DNA of 64,000 nt from Methylotenera_A sp046598525 (GCA_046598525.1 JBKJIJ010000004.1:183343-247342), one strand, 5' to 3'. Counted from the first letter of the stretch, positions 43,532 through 52,794 are shown. Made by a program: numbers and translations. The notes: generated by a model from the sequence alone, not told the origin.

Positions 43532-45660
43532 TAAGCAGCTTCGGCCATTTTTTTTAAGGATACATAATCAGTTTTGCCTGTGCCCAATAATGGTAGTTCA
43601 TCAATGCGGATAATTTTACGTGCAATGGCGATTTCTGGCTGTTTTAAGTTTTTAGCCACCATTTGTAAATCTTCACGTTTTAAAGCGGGGTCGGTGGTAA
43701 ATAAAACAATGGTTTCGCCGCGTTGCAAATCCAGATGTGTGCTGGCGGCATGTTGATGTTCTGGCGCGGCGGTGCTGGCAATTTTTTCCACCACTTCCAA
43801 CGACACCATTTCGCCGGCTATTTTTGCAAAGCGTTTTTCGCGGCCTTTTATATGAATAAAGCCCTGCGCGTCTATGGTTACAATGTCGCCTGTGTTGTAC
43901 CAGCCGTTTTGTACCGGTTGAAGTAAGCCAGGCGCATCAAATAAGTAATAGCCCATCATCACGTTTTCGCCGCGCACATGCAGTAATCCACCCGTTTCAA
44001 TGCCTGGAACCGATTCTAATTTATGCGCTAAGCCAGGTACAAATTGGCCAACAGAGCCGTTTAAGTTGGTCATTGGCGTATTGGCCGAAACGACAGGCGC
44101 GCATTCTGTGGTGCCATAACCTTCTAAAATGCGGATGCCAAATTTATCCATATAGGTTTTACGCACCTCTTCTTGCAGTTTTTCAGCACCTGCAATTACC
44201 AAGCGCAGCTTGTAAAAATCGTAAGGGTGAGCAAATTTGGCGTACTGGCCTAAAAAGGTGCTGGTTGAGAATAATACGGTGCAACCACGATCATAAATAA
44301 TTTCAGGAATTACTTTATATTGCAGTGGCGATAGAAAAACCAAAATTTTAATGCCGTTAAATAAAGGCATTAGTGAGCCAGTAAAGCCGAAAGCATGAAA
44401 AATCGGCAGCGACATCATAAATTTGTCAGATGGATTAAAATCCACAATGGCCATTACCTGCGCGATATTGGCCAAAATGCTTTGATGCGAATGCACTACG
44501 CCTTTTGGTTTGCCCTCACTGCCCGATGTAAATAGCACCACAGCGGGTTGATTCGGCTCGCTTATTTCCATTGCCACGCGCGGATAATGCAAGGCATAAC
44601 CCATTAACCATGCGCGATCTAACATACTATATTTAGCGCGTAAATCTTCTAAATAAACGATATTTAGATTTTCTAATTGCGCGACATCGCCTTGTAAATT
44701 GGCGTTTTCAATAAATTTGCGCGAGGTAATCACGGTTTTAACATTGGCTGCAATACAAGCGTTTTGCATGCCCGCCGCGCCTGCCGTGTAGTTAAGCATG
44801 GCGGGTACGCGGTTAAAGGCGCTCATGCCCAAAATAAGCGCTAATGTATTAGTGATGTTTGGCATCAAAACGCCTACCGTTTCAGCTGGCACACTGATTT
44901 TGGTGGCTAAACGCCCAAGCGCCAAACTTTTTTTAAGCACCGCTTGATACGTTTCTTCTATCTCATTCATGTCTTCAATCACTTTGTAGCTACCGTCAAA
45001 TTTATCGACAGCATCTAAAAAGGCTTCAAACAAGGTGCGGCTTTTTTGCGTTTGAAACAACATTTGTTGCATCACATTGCGCATGCTCTCACCCGCAATG
45101 CGGCGGCGCTGTTTGGCCGTTAATATAGCTAGCGGATTATGGGGAATATCAATGCGGGTGACCGGTTGAATGCTTAAGGTTACTTTAGGGAAAATTTTGC
45201 GCGGATGATCGTTTGATAATCGGCCGAAATACGATTCGGCGGCACCATCGACATGAACAGGCAAAATGATGGCACCGGTTTTAGCGGCAACAAAACCCGG
45301 GCCGTCGTAAACTTTCATTAAGGCGCCGGTTAAGGTAATGCGGCCTTCAGGAAAAATCACCACGTTTTTGCCTGATTCCAGCAATTTAATGACTTTTTTC
45401 ATGGCAAGCGGCGAGGTAGGATCGACCGCCAAATAAGGTGTTAAGCGTAAAAACTGCCTAAACCACCAGCTTTTTAATACGGTTTTATGCACCACAAACG
45501 TGGCTGAAAAGGGCAAGTAAAGGCCTAATAAAAAGCCATCTAATAAGGATTCATGATTAGCAATAATCAACAAACCCCTGCTCTGCGGTATGTTTTCTAA
45601 GCCACGTACTTTCACGCTAAATAGAAACTTGCAGATTAATCGTAACAATCCAGCCAACAT
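43531..45660 (-). CDS. aas: Aas, bifunctional acyltransferase / acyl-ACP synthetase
   Basis: A 709-aa two-domain enzyme. The N-terminal acyltransferase has NHESLLDG (NHxxxxD) and FPEGRITLTG; the C-terminal AMP-binding ligase has LFTSGSEGKPKGV, GYGTTECAPV and NTGDI. It restores phosphatidylethanolamine from 2-acyl-lysophospholipid. It lies between arsR (18 bp upstream) and lplT. Confidence 0.95.
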   Translation of the reverse strand: MLAGLLRLICKFLFSVKVRGLENIPQSRGLLIIANHESLLDGFLLGLYLPFSATFVVHKTVLKSWWFRQFLRLTPYLAVDPTSPLAMKKVIKLLESGKNVVIFPEGRITLTGALMKVYDGPGFVAAKTGAIILPVHVDGAAESYFGRLSNDHPRKIFPKVTLSIQPVTRIDIPHNPLAILTAKQRRRIAGESMRNVMQQMLFQTQKSRTLFEAFLDAVDKFDGSYKVIEDMNEIEETYQAVLKKSLALGRLATKISVPAETVGVLMPNITNTLALILGMSAFNRVPAMLNYTAGAAGMQNACIAANVKTVITSRKFIENANLQGDVAQLENLNIVYLEDLRAKYSMLDRAWLMGYALHYPRVAMEISEPNQPAVVLFTSGSEGKPKGVVHSHQSILANIAQVMAIVDFNPSDKFMMSLPIFHAFGFTGSLMPLFNGIKILVFLSPLQYKVIPEIIYDRGCTVLFSTSTFLGQYAKFAHPYDFYKLRLVIAGAEKLQEEVRKTYMDKFGIRILEGYGTTECAPVVSANTPMTNLNGSVGQFVPGLAHKLESVPGIETGGLLHVRGENVMMGYYLFDAPGLLQPVQNGWYNTGDIVTIDAQGFIHIKGREKRFAKIAGEMVSLEVVEKIASTAAPEHQHAASTHLDLQRGETIVLFTTDPALKREDLQMVAKNLKQPEIAIARKIIRIDELPLLGTGKTDYVSLKKMAEAA

Positions 45661-45678
45661 ATTTTCCCCTTATTTTTA

Positions 45679-45984
45679 TTAAGTTTCGGTATTTATATAG
45701 GTCAATACTAATTGTAGTGCATTTGAGACATACGTTTTATCAATCGTAAAAAAAACTTCTTTGCCAATTTTTTCAGATTTTAAAGCGCCACTGCTTTGTA
45801 ATATTTTTAAATGATGCGTAACGGCGGTGCGGCTTAAGGATGATGCGGCGATTATTTGTAAGGTGCTTAAGCGTTCGTTTGCCTCAAATGCCAACAATAT
45901 ACGTTGCCGATGCGTATCGCCTAGCGCGGTAAAAAGGGCGGCTGTATGTTGCCATGCAGTTGGAATGGTGAGAATTTGCTTCAT
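45679..45984 (-). CDS. ArsR family transcriptional regulator
   Basis: A 101-aa winged-helix protein: LFTALGDTHRQRILLAFEA, then LQIIAASSLSRTAVTHHLKIL. It lacks a cysteine metal-binding pair near helix 3, so the ligand is probably not a soft metal. It leads the arsR-aas-lplT operon and is likely its regulator. Confidence 0.9.
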   Translation of the reverse strand: MKQILTIPTAWQHTAALFTALGDTHRQRILLAFEANERLSTLQIIAASSLSRTAVTHHLKILQSSGALKSEKIGKEVFFTIDKTYVSNALQLVLTYINTET

Positions 45985-46008
45985 AACTACATAATTAGAT
46001 ATTTAGTT
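45985..46008. promoter_or_regulatory. imperfect dyad before arsR
   Basis: AACTACATAAT (45985-45995) and ATATTTAGTT (45999-46008) form an imperfect inverted repeat directly upstream of the ArsR start. It may be the operator for autoregulation. Confidence 0.4.
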
Positions 46009-46095
46009 TTATGTGTCAAGCATTATTTTTGATTTGCTGGTATTTTTAAGTTGATGGTGTTTTTTAAAATAGTACAAATACAAACTAAACGCACA

Positions 46096-46129
46096 AATAA
46101 AAACGGACGCCTAAGCGTCCGTTTTTATT
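46096..46129. terminator. strong bidirectional-type terminator
   Basis: AATAAAAACGGACGC (46096-46110) and its exact complement (46115-46129) form a perfect 15-bp stem with loop CTAA. It closes amt on the minus strand, with a U-run available in both directions. Confidence 0.92.
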
Positions 46130-46176
46130 AATCAAACTTATTGGTTTAGTAATTTAACCATTAAGCCGATTGTTCA

Positions 46177-47715
46177 TTATGAATGATAAGCGCGCTCACC
46201 ATGTTCAGTCGTATCTAAGCCTTCACGCTCTGATTCTTCTGATACACGTAAACCGATTACTAGATCAATAATTTTAAGTGAGACAAATGCCACCACACCT
46301 GAAACCACAATCGCTGTACCAACCGCCCAAATTTGCGCGGTCATTTGTGCACCAAAGTCGTAAGCGGCTACGCCGTTTGCTACATAATCTACAACGCCTG
46401 CGCCGCCAAGTGCTGGGTTAACAAACACACCTGTTAACAAGGCACCCACAATACCGCCAACCGCATGCACACCAAATACATCAAGCGCATCATCATAACC
46501 AAACATGTATTTCACTTTTGCTACAAAGAAGTAGCAGATTGGTGAAACCACTAAGCCGATAATAATGGCACCCATTGGGCCTACAAAACCACATGCTGGG
46601 GTAATAGCAACCAAGCCAGCAACAGCGCCAGAAGCAGCACCTAGCATAGATGGTTTGCCTTTTAATAGCCACTCAGAGAATGTCCAAGATAAAGTAGCCG
46701 CACCGGTTGCAATGGTTGTGTTGATTAGTGCTAATGCCGCGTAACCGTTGGCTTCTAAGTTAGAGCCAGCGTTAAAGCCGTACCAACCCACCCACAATAA
46801 TGCAGCACCAACCATGGTTAAAGTTAAGCTGTGTGGCGTCATTGCTTCTTTGCCGTAGCCAATACGTTTACCTAATACATATGCCGCAACCAAGCCTGCA
46901 ACACCTGCATTAATGTGCACAACCGTACCACCTGCAAAATCTAACGCACCTTTAGCCCATAACCAACCAGCGTTTGCTAAAACAGTGTTTAACGATTCCG
47001 CTGTTGTGATAGCGTCAGGACCGTCCCAATACCAAACCATGTGCGCCATTGGCAAGTAAGCAAATGTGAACCATAAAGCCACAAACGCTAATACCGCTGA
47101 AAACTTCATACGCTCTGCAAATGCACCCACAATTAGCGCTGGCGTAATAGCTGCAAACGTTAATTGGAAAGCCACAAAAGTAAGCTCAGGAATGTAAACA
47201 CCTTTGCTAAATGTTGCCGCGACTGATTCTGGTGTAATGCCAGCCAAGAACGCTTTACCTAATCCGCCAAAGAATGGATTGCCGCCTGTGAAAGCCACGC
47301 TGTAGCCATACAATGCCCATAAAACAGCCATTAGCGAGAAAATCATAAACACTTGCATCAACACAGAAAGCATATTTTTTTGGCGTACTAAACCGCCGTA
47401 AAATAACGCTAAACCTGGAATCACCATTAATGTGACCAAGATGGTAGAAACCATTACCCAAGTGGTGTCGCCTTTGTTTGGCACTGGTGTTGGCGCAGCT
47501 GCGGCCTCTACTGGTGCGGCTTCGGCTGGCATGGCGTCAACAGGTGTAGCTTCTGCATCAGCAACTGGCATTTCTTCAACAACGGGTGCTGCTGGTTCTG
47601 CTACCGCTTCTATTGTGGCTTCGGCTGCTGCTGGTAAATCTTCAGCAGAACTTGTACTAATTGCACCAGTACTAAGCAGAGCAATTAGCGATAAAACTGA
47701 TAATATTTTTTTCAT
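46177..47715 (-). CDS. amt: Amt, ammonium transporter
   Basis: A 512-aa channel with about 11 helices after a cleavable signal and a long alanine/proline-rich periplasmic start (AAPVEAAAAPTPVP). The core shows DFAGGTVVHINAGVAGL and FGVHAVGGIVGALLTG with the twin pore histidines. The start is ATG 47715 with AAGGGGC upstream. It follows glnK by 10 bp. GlnK blocks the channel when nitrogen is plentiful. Confidence 0.94.
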   Translation of the reverse strand: MKKILSVLSLIALLSTGAISTSSAEDLPAAAEATIEAVAEPAAPVVEEMPVADAEATPVDAMPAEAAPVEAAAAPTPVPNKGDTTWVMVSTILVTLMVIPGLALFYGGLVRQKNMLSVLMQVFMIFSLMAVLWALYGYSVAFTGGNPFFGGLGKAFLAGITPESVAATFSKGVYIPELTFVAFQLTFAAITPALIVGAFAERMKFSAVLAFVALWFTFAYLPMAHMVWYWDGPDAITTAESLNTVLANAGWLWAKGALDFAGGTVVHINAGVAGLVAAYVLGKRIGYGKEAMTPHSLTLTMVGAALLWVGWYGFNAGSNLEANGYAALALINTTIATGAATLSWTFSEWLLKGKPSMLGAASGAVAGLVAITPACGFVGPMGAIIIGLVVSPICYFFVAKVKYMFGYDDALDVFGVHAVGGIVGALLTGVFVNPALGGAGVVDYVANGVAAYDFGAQMTAQIWAVGTAIVVSGVVAFVSLKIIDLVIGLRVSEESEREGLDTTEHGERAYHS

Positions 47716-47725
47716 TTTATGCCCC

Positions 47726-48064
47726 TTAAAGTGCTTCAGGTCCGGTTTCACCGGTACGGATGCGATACACTTGCTCTAAATTAAAGATAAAGATTTTGCC
47801 ATCGCCAATTTTGCCTGTTGCAGCGGCTTTTTCAATTGCATCCACTACTTGATCCAGCATGTCGTCTTTAATCGCAATTTCTAATTTAACTTTAGGCAAA
47901 AAATCCACCACGTATTCCGCGCCGCGGTAAAGTTCTGTATGGCCCTTTTGACGGCCAAAGCCTTTAACTTCGGTTACTGTAATGCCTTGAACGCCTATAT
48001 TTGATAAGGCTTCACGCACCTCATCAAGCTTAAATGGCTTGATTATTGCCGATACAAATTTCAT
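47726..48064 (-). CDS. glnK: GlnK, PII nitrogen signalling protein
   Basis: A 112-aa PII protein. The T-loop ELYRGAEYVVDFLPK holds the uridylylated Tyr51, and the B- and C-loops ATGKIGDGKIF and RIRTGETG are intact. It senses 2-oxoglutarate and ATP and binds Amt, the classic glnK-amt pairing. Confidence 0.96.
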   Translation of the reverse strand: MKFVSAIIKPFKLDEVREALSNIGVQGITVTEVKGFGRQKGHTELYRGAEYVVDFLPKVKLEIAIKDDMLDQVVDAIEKAAATGKIGDGKIFIFNLEQVYRIRTGETGPEAL

Positions 48065-48088
48065 ATTATTCCCCTATTGGCAGGTTAT

Positions 48089-48120
48089 TAAAAAAGCCAA
48101 TTCGGTCAAACTGGCTTTTT
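48089..48120 (-). terminator. hairpin between torF and glnK
   Basis: AAAAAAGCCA (48089-48098) and TGGCTTTTTT (48111-48120) form a perfect 10-bp stem with a U-run on both strands. It probably terminates part of the transcripts from the sigma-54 promoter, giving more torF than glnK-amt mRNA. Confidence 0.8.
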
Positions 48121-48140
48121 TCTCTTCAATTAAAACTAAA

Positions 48141-49079
48141 TTAGAACGTACGACCTACTGTAACAACAAAACGGCCATCGCTTAAGTTTTTAGCTTCTGT
48201 ACTACCATTAAAGCTAGAACCGCCGTAACCTTTATCACTCCAGTAACTGTCGTTGCTTGAGTCAACATAGTAAACACCAGCATTCCAACCTTCTGTTTTA
48301 CCAACAGCAAATGATTTGCTTAAACCAATTTTCCAGTCAGTGTAATCAGGGCTAGTGCGCTCTGATGTTGCTGATGGGAATTGACCAGAGCTAGACAAGT
48401 AATTGACATCAAGTTTGCCTGCTACGTTTAAGTGACCAACGTGACCAATTAATGTTAAGCCACCAATCGGTAATGGATAAGCCGCGTTTAATTCAAAATA
48501 CGTTGTACCTTTAGTGCTGCCATCCCAACCTGTTTTAGTTTCTGCACCAAACCAATCGCTTAATGTAACCGATGCTTTAGCACTTAACCATTTGTAAGAT
48601 ACGCCAAAGTTAGCTTCATACGTATCCCATTTGCCGCCTTGTGGTGTTTGTTGAACGCCTGGAGCCGTGAAATATGTGTATTTTTTCCATGATCCGCCTG
48701 GATAAAAATAGCCGTACAAACCAACCGTGTAGCCTAAACCTTCTACTGATGGAATAGTGCCGTTGTAACCAGCGTACGCATCAATTTCAACGTTAGCATC
48801 TGGATACGTGTTTGGTGAAACGTTTGAACCCCACATACCAGCGTAAAAACCACTAGAGTGAGAAAGATCAAAGCCGCCTTGTACAGCTGGTTTGTGCCAT
48901 GATTGTGAGATACCACGGAAGTAGTAATCTGAAACAAAGCCAATGTTAGCGGTAGCCGCCCAAGCAGATGCTGGCTCAGCTGGTGCAGCCGCTACTGCTG
49001 CTGGTGCATCTTCTGCATATGAAAATGTTGGTATTGCAAAAATGCTTAACACAGCAATTGATAATAACGAATTACGCAT
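48141..49079 (-). CDS. TorF family outer-membrane beta-barrel protein
   Basis: A 312-aa protein with a signal peptide ending SYAEDAPA and a beta-barrel typical of the TorF/TIGR02001 family: ANIGFVSDYYFRGISQSWHKPAVQGGFDLSH, ending in aromatic RFVVTVGRTF. It is located upstream of glnK-amt behind a sigma-54 promoter, which suggests a nitrogen-regulated porin, perhaps for ammonium or nitrogen compounds. Confidence 0.9.
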   Translation of the reverse strand: MRNSLLSIAVLSIFAIPTFSYAEDAPAAVAAAPAEPASAWAATANIGFVSDYYFRGISQSWHKPAVQGGFDLSHSSGFYAGMWGSNVSPNTYPDANVEIDAYAGYNGTIPSVEGLGYTVGLYGYFYPGGSWKKYTYFTAPGVQQTPQGGKWDTYEANFGVSYKWLSAKASVTLSDWFGAETKTGWDGSTKGTTYFELNAAYPLPIGGLTLIGHVGHLNVAGKLDVNYLSSSGQFPSATSERTSPDYTDWKIGLSKSFAVGKTEGWNAGVYYVDSSNDSYWSDKGYGGSSFNGSTEAKNLSDGRFVVTVGRTF

Positions 49080-49137
49080 TGTGTATCCCCTAACGATGTT
49101 ATAAAAATAATGAAGTAGTTTTAACCACGTTGTTATC

Positions 49138-49155
49138 TAGCAAGGCGCATGCCAA
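49138..49155 (-). promoter_or_regulatory. sigma-54 promoter of torF-glnK-amt
   Basis: On the minus strand TTGGCAT-N5-TTGCTA matches the -24/-12 sigma-54 consensus with correct GG-GC spacing. It would start transcription about 45-50 bp before the torF ATG. It indicates control by NtrC under nitrogen limitation. Confidence 0.85.
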
Positions 49156-49261
49156 GTAAATGGCTAATAAAATCAACCACTTAAGTTTTCTATATAATTA
49201 ATCGCGATATAAAAGTGCATTAAAAATCTGGTAAACTGATTAAAAATCAGGAGAAATTATT

Positions 49262-49504
49262 ATGTTTAACTCATCAAAAATTGAAGAATTACCCAATAAA
49301 ATCAGAGAGATGGCAGCATCGTCTCCTTTGGCTGACATGGATAAAAATATTCATGCACTAATTAAGGGCGCTCTCACCAAAATGGAGCTTGTAACGCGCG
49401 AAGAGTTTGACGTGCAAACAGAAGTTTTACGACACGCACGCGAACAGCTAACCGCTCTTGAAGCAAAGCTTGAGGCATTAGAGCAAAAGCTTAATCAACA
49501 ATGA
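49262..49504 (+). CDS. ubiK: UbiK, ubiquinone biosynthesis accessory factor
   Basis: An 80-aa coiled-coil protein of the YqiC/BMFP group: KIEELPNKIREMAASSPLADM, then MELVTREEFDVQTEVL and a C-terminal leucine-zipper coil. It helps assemble the Ubi complex for aerobic ubiquinone synthesis. AATCAGGAGAAATTAT precedes it. Its stop overlaps the comM start (ATGA). Confidence 0.95.
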   Translation: MFNSSKIEELPNKIREMAASSPLADMDKNIHALIKGALTKMELVTREEFDVQTEVLRHAREQLTALEAKLEALEQKLNQQ

Positions 49505-50160
49505 GTTTGGCTGTACTGCATAGCCGCGCGCTAAGCGGTATGGACGCGCCAGAGGTGGTGGTAGAGGTGCATCTGGCAAATGGCTTGCCCAGCTTTACCA
49601 TAGTGGGCCTGCCTGAGGCCGAGGTAAAAGAGAGCAAAGATCGCGTGCGCGCAGCGATTCAAACCGCACAATTTGAGTTTCCTGCTAGGCGCATTACAGT
49701 TAATTTAGCGCCAGCTGATTTGCCAAAAGAAAGCGGCCGCTACGATTTGCCGATTGCGTTGGGCATTTTGGCCGCCAGCGGGCAGATTCCAAAAGACGCA
49801 TTAGCGCGTTACGAAATTGCAGGTGAACTGGCGCTAACAGGTGAATTGCGGCCAATTCGCGGCGCGCTGGCCATGACTTATCATATGGTGCATAAAACCG
49901 CCAATCACCAGCGCGCGTTTATACTGCCTCAAAATAGTGCGTTAGAAGCCAGCTTGGTGAAAGATGCACTGATTTACCCCGCCAATTCATTATTAGAAGT
50001 GTGCGCGCATTTAAGTGGACATACCCCGCTTCAACAATATGTTGCCGATGCCCCAGCGCAAGCCATTCACTATTTAGATTTTAATGAGGTAAAAGGCCAA
50101 TCGCAAGCCAAGCGTGCTTTAGAAATTGCCGCGGCAGGCGGGCACAGTGTACTAATGTCA
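49501..50160 (+). pseudogene. comM: comM (yifB) truncated by the island at Walker A
   Basis: Residues 1-220 are normal ComM: the ChlI-like domain (MSLAVLHSRALSGMDAPEVVVEVHL...) up to AAAGGHSVLMS, just before the expected GPPGSGKT Walker A. From 50161 the frame runs five foreign residues and stops at 50178. ComM is a branch-migration helicase for natural transformation; the break deletes its ATPase. The rest is presumably beyond the window. Confidence 0.92.
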
Positions 50161-50182
50161 TGTACAAATAATTTTTGAATTC

Positions 50183-51121
50183 TCAAATGTAAGTTTGAGC
50201 ATTATTTTTTAGTTTAATTTTTTCTTCATTTATCATTCTTAGTAAAATTGGATAATCATCTTTCGTCATAATTGGAATTGCTTCTTTTTTTTCTACCAAA
50301 TATAGAGGTCCGTTGCTCAATAATTCTAATGGGTTATTAGGATGTTGGGGAATAACGGCAAAAAGAGGACGTTGAGCTTGTAAACAAAACTCTGCCTGTG
50401 TAGCAGTCCCACTTTTGATTTCACTTTCAACTATAATAGAACCAGCAGATAGGCCAATTTGTATTCTATTTCTTGGTACGAAATATTCTCTTTTAGGCTC
50501 TACCCCCCAAGGATGTTCAGAAACCCAAGCACCACCCTTAAGTAAAATTTCATCAGCTAATAACGAATTTTGTTTTGGGCTGGCTTTATGTAACCCGCTT
50601 GCTAATACTGCGATTGTTTTACCGTTAACTGATAGAGCGCCTTGATGAGCGTATGCATCAACTCCAATTGCTAGACCACTAATTACTGTCCATTTATTTT
50701 CAGCGAGAAATGCTGCCAATCTATGTGCTATTTTTGAGCCGTTATTTGTTACTTCTCGAGTACCAACAACGGCTATACCCGGCAAATCCCTTAAAATATT
50801 AATGTCACCACGCAAATACAATATTGAGGGTGGATTTTTAATGATTTTAAGTGAATATGGGTAGTCTGGATTTAGTATCGAAATACAAGAAATATTATTT
50901 TCTAAATGTGTGTCGAGAATTTTCTGTGCTTTATCCCAATGTTCCCGAGTTAACTCAGGTAAGCTGGGATAATTTTTCTTAATTACCAAAACTGTTTCTT
51001 CGAAACTAAGATTTTTATCATTTAGTACAGTAATAACATTTATTGCAATGTGATTACTTAATTTTGCACCTTCCGTAAGCGCAAGAGTAATTTTTAAAAT
51101 CGAATTGTTAATATCAGACAT
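50183..51121 (-). CDS. DprA-like DNA-processing protein (island copy)
   Basis: A 312-aa protein with the DprA Rossmann core: GIAVVGTREVTNNGSKIAH, WTVISGLAIGVDAYAHQGAL and YFVPRNRIQIGLSAGSIIVESE. DprA loads RecA on incoming single-stranded DNA, and DprA-fold proteins also act as nucleotide-binding antitoxins in PsyrTA. This copy ends 22 bp from the island edge and is coupled by TAATG to a phosphoribosyltransferase gene, so a defence or nucleotide-sensing role is possible. Confidence 0.9.
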   Translation of the reverse strand: MSDINNSILKITLALTEGAKLSNHIAINVITVLNDKNLSFEETVLVIKKNYPSLPELTREHWDKAQKILDTHLENNISCISILNPDYPYSLKIIKNPPSILYLRGDINILRDLPGIAVVGTREVTNNGSKIAHRLAAFLAENKWTVISGLAIGVDAYAHQGALSVNGKTIAVLASGLHKASPKQNSLLADEILLKGGAWVSEHPWGVEPKREYFVPRNRIQIGLSAGSIIVESEIKSGTATQAEFCLQAQRPLFAVIPQHPNNPLELLSNGPLYLVEKKEAIPIMTKDDYPILLRMINEEKIKLKNNAQTYI

Positions 51122-51663
51122 TAAACAGATTTTCCCAACGCAATTCTAATTACATCGCTTGCACCTGCTTGTTGCAAAAGACCCGAACATGCTTCTATTG
51201 TAAAGCCAGTTGTTGTTATATCGTCCAACAGCAATACCTTGCTTCCTAGAATTTTTATATCTGGGTTTACAAATACTGAGTTGTAGTGAGTATCCAGACT
51301 TCTATAACCTCCAGAATGCATAGACTGTATTGGTATATGCCTGATTAATAGATTAGGGTGATAGGCAACAACATCTTTGCACACTGTAGACAATAAACTG
51401 TTTAGACCCACAGAATACATATATTGCTTACTTGATGGCACTATAGATACTAAGTCGAAACCACTTAACTTAATACCAGCTTTTGCACAGTAATTTTGAA
51501 ATTTTCCAGTAAAGTAAGTAACGGCACTTTTATGCTTTGAACTTGATGCATCCTTAAAATCAAGAAGTTTTTTCGAGTCCAAACTTTCGTTAAATAGAGG
51601 GTTTCTTTGCCCGTTTTTTGAAAAAGGGTGGTATTCCACTAACGTGTGAATTTGGTTATACAA
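51121..51663 (-). CDS. ComF-like phosphoribosyltransferase
   Basis: A 180-aa type I PRTase. The PRPP motif is VLLLDDITTTGFTIE; FDLVSIVPSSKQ is the typical strand before it. The start is unclear: the frame opens with TTG 51663 and continues upstream (about 30 residues, no ATG), so the true start may be further up. It is coupled to dprA. The pairing resembles PsyrTA without its helicase. Confidence 0.8.
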   Translation of the reverse strand: MYNQIHTLVEYHPFSKNGQRNPLFNESLDSKKLLDFKDASSSKHKSAVTYFTGKFQNYCAKAGIKLSGFDLVSIVPSSKQYMYSVGLNSLLSTVCKDVVAYHPNLLIRHIPIQSMHSGGYRSLDTHYNSVFVNPDIKILGSKVLLLDDITTTGFTIEACSGLLQQAGASDVIRIALGKSV

Positions 51664-52239
51664 AGATGTAACCCATTCTGAGTCGAAAAGCTTAAATATA
51701 TGAGCATTAATTATACAAAATTGTTTAACATTAATCTTTTATTAAATCACTTCTGCATTATTAATTCTTAAAATTATTTTCCTGCTAGTTTTAATATCAC
51801 GTGCTATAGAAGAGATGGACTCTTGATTTAGCAATTTTATTTTTACTTGGTTCTATTGAACTTAGGAATGTAAATATTCATTTAAATTGAAAATACTAAG
51901 AAAGTGCATTAAAAGCCGAAGCGGTTTCAATTTAAAATTTTATGACATTAAAGTATACAGGTCTGTATATAGAGGAGTTAAGGTAAATTTTGACAATATT
52001 AAGTTTTATACCTCAGTCGACCTATAGGCAGCAGTGCTAGTGTTAAGAAAGACTTTTGAATTTTTTTTAAATAATTTTTATGCTAATAGCTTTAATTCAT
52101 ATTTACTTGGTTAAGTTCTTAGTTTTAAGTGAATTTGACGTTAATGTATTATTAAAGAGAAATTACTTAATTAAAAATCACATAAAAGTTTTGAATTACA
52201 TTTATTGTTTAATTTTAACGTTAACTTAAAGGCAATCAC
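51664..52239. other. 576-bp gene-free AT-rich stretch
   Basis: I see no coding pattern on either strand. It may hold promoters for the flanking divergent genes. Part of it (to about 51750) is open in frame with the phosphoribosyltransferase. Confidence 0.5.
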
Positions 52240-52776
52240 ATGAGCGATTGGGATTATTTGCATGATATGCATAATGATGGTTATAGCGCAGAGCAAATTG
52301 CTGATGCGGCGGCTTGCGGCTATAACCCTTGGGAGTGGCATCCCATAGACGAATCAGATTTACCTGACATATCTTCGCAAGAAAATACGGAATTGACAGA
52401 TATCTTCGAAAGCTTAATTGATAACGCAAAGTCATATCACTCTCTCACAGGACGTTACCTGCAAATATGGGGTGAGTTAGGTGAATTGTATGCTGAAATT
52501 AATTATGGCATTAAACGCCATAAACCTCATACAAGAGGCTCAGATGGCAAACTGGGAGACGACTACGTTGAAATTAAGACTATGTCTCCAGAAAAAATTG
52601 GAGGCATTATTGAAGTTAAACGTGCAGGCAACTTTAGTAAATTATTAGTAATAAAGATATCTAGGGAGTTTGGTTTCGAAAGTCATATGATTGAAAGAAA
52701 AAAACTTTCAAAGGGTGATGGGAAACACGCCCGCGTATCATGGCAAACACTTTCAGCAACTGACAATAAAACATAA
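52240..52776 (+). CDS. hypothetical protein, possible PD-(D/E)xK nuclease fold
   Basis: A 178-aa protein. The N-terminus (SDWDYLHDMHNDGYSAEQIA) looks like a short helical recognition domain. The C-terminal part has LGELYAEINYGIKRH, then GDDYVEIKTMSP, fitting a PD-(D/E)xK active site (E, D, ExK). If right it would be a small nuclease or restriction-like protein. TTAAAGGCAATCAC precedes the ATG. Confidence 0.6.
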   Translation: MSDWDYLHDMHNDGYSAEQIADAAACGYNPWEWHPIDESDLPDISSQENTELTDIFESLIDNAKSYHSLTGRYLQIWGELGELYAEINYGIKRHKPHTRGSDGKLGDDYVEIKTMSPEKIGGIIEVKRAGNFSKLLVIKISREFGFESHMIERKKLSKGDGKHARVSWQTLSATDNKT

Positions 52777-52794
52777 AGAGCACACCAAAGGCTA

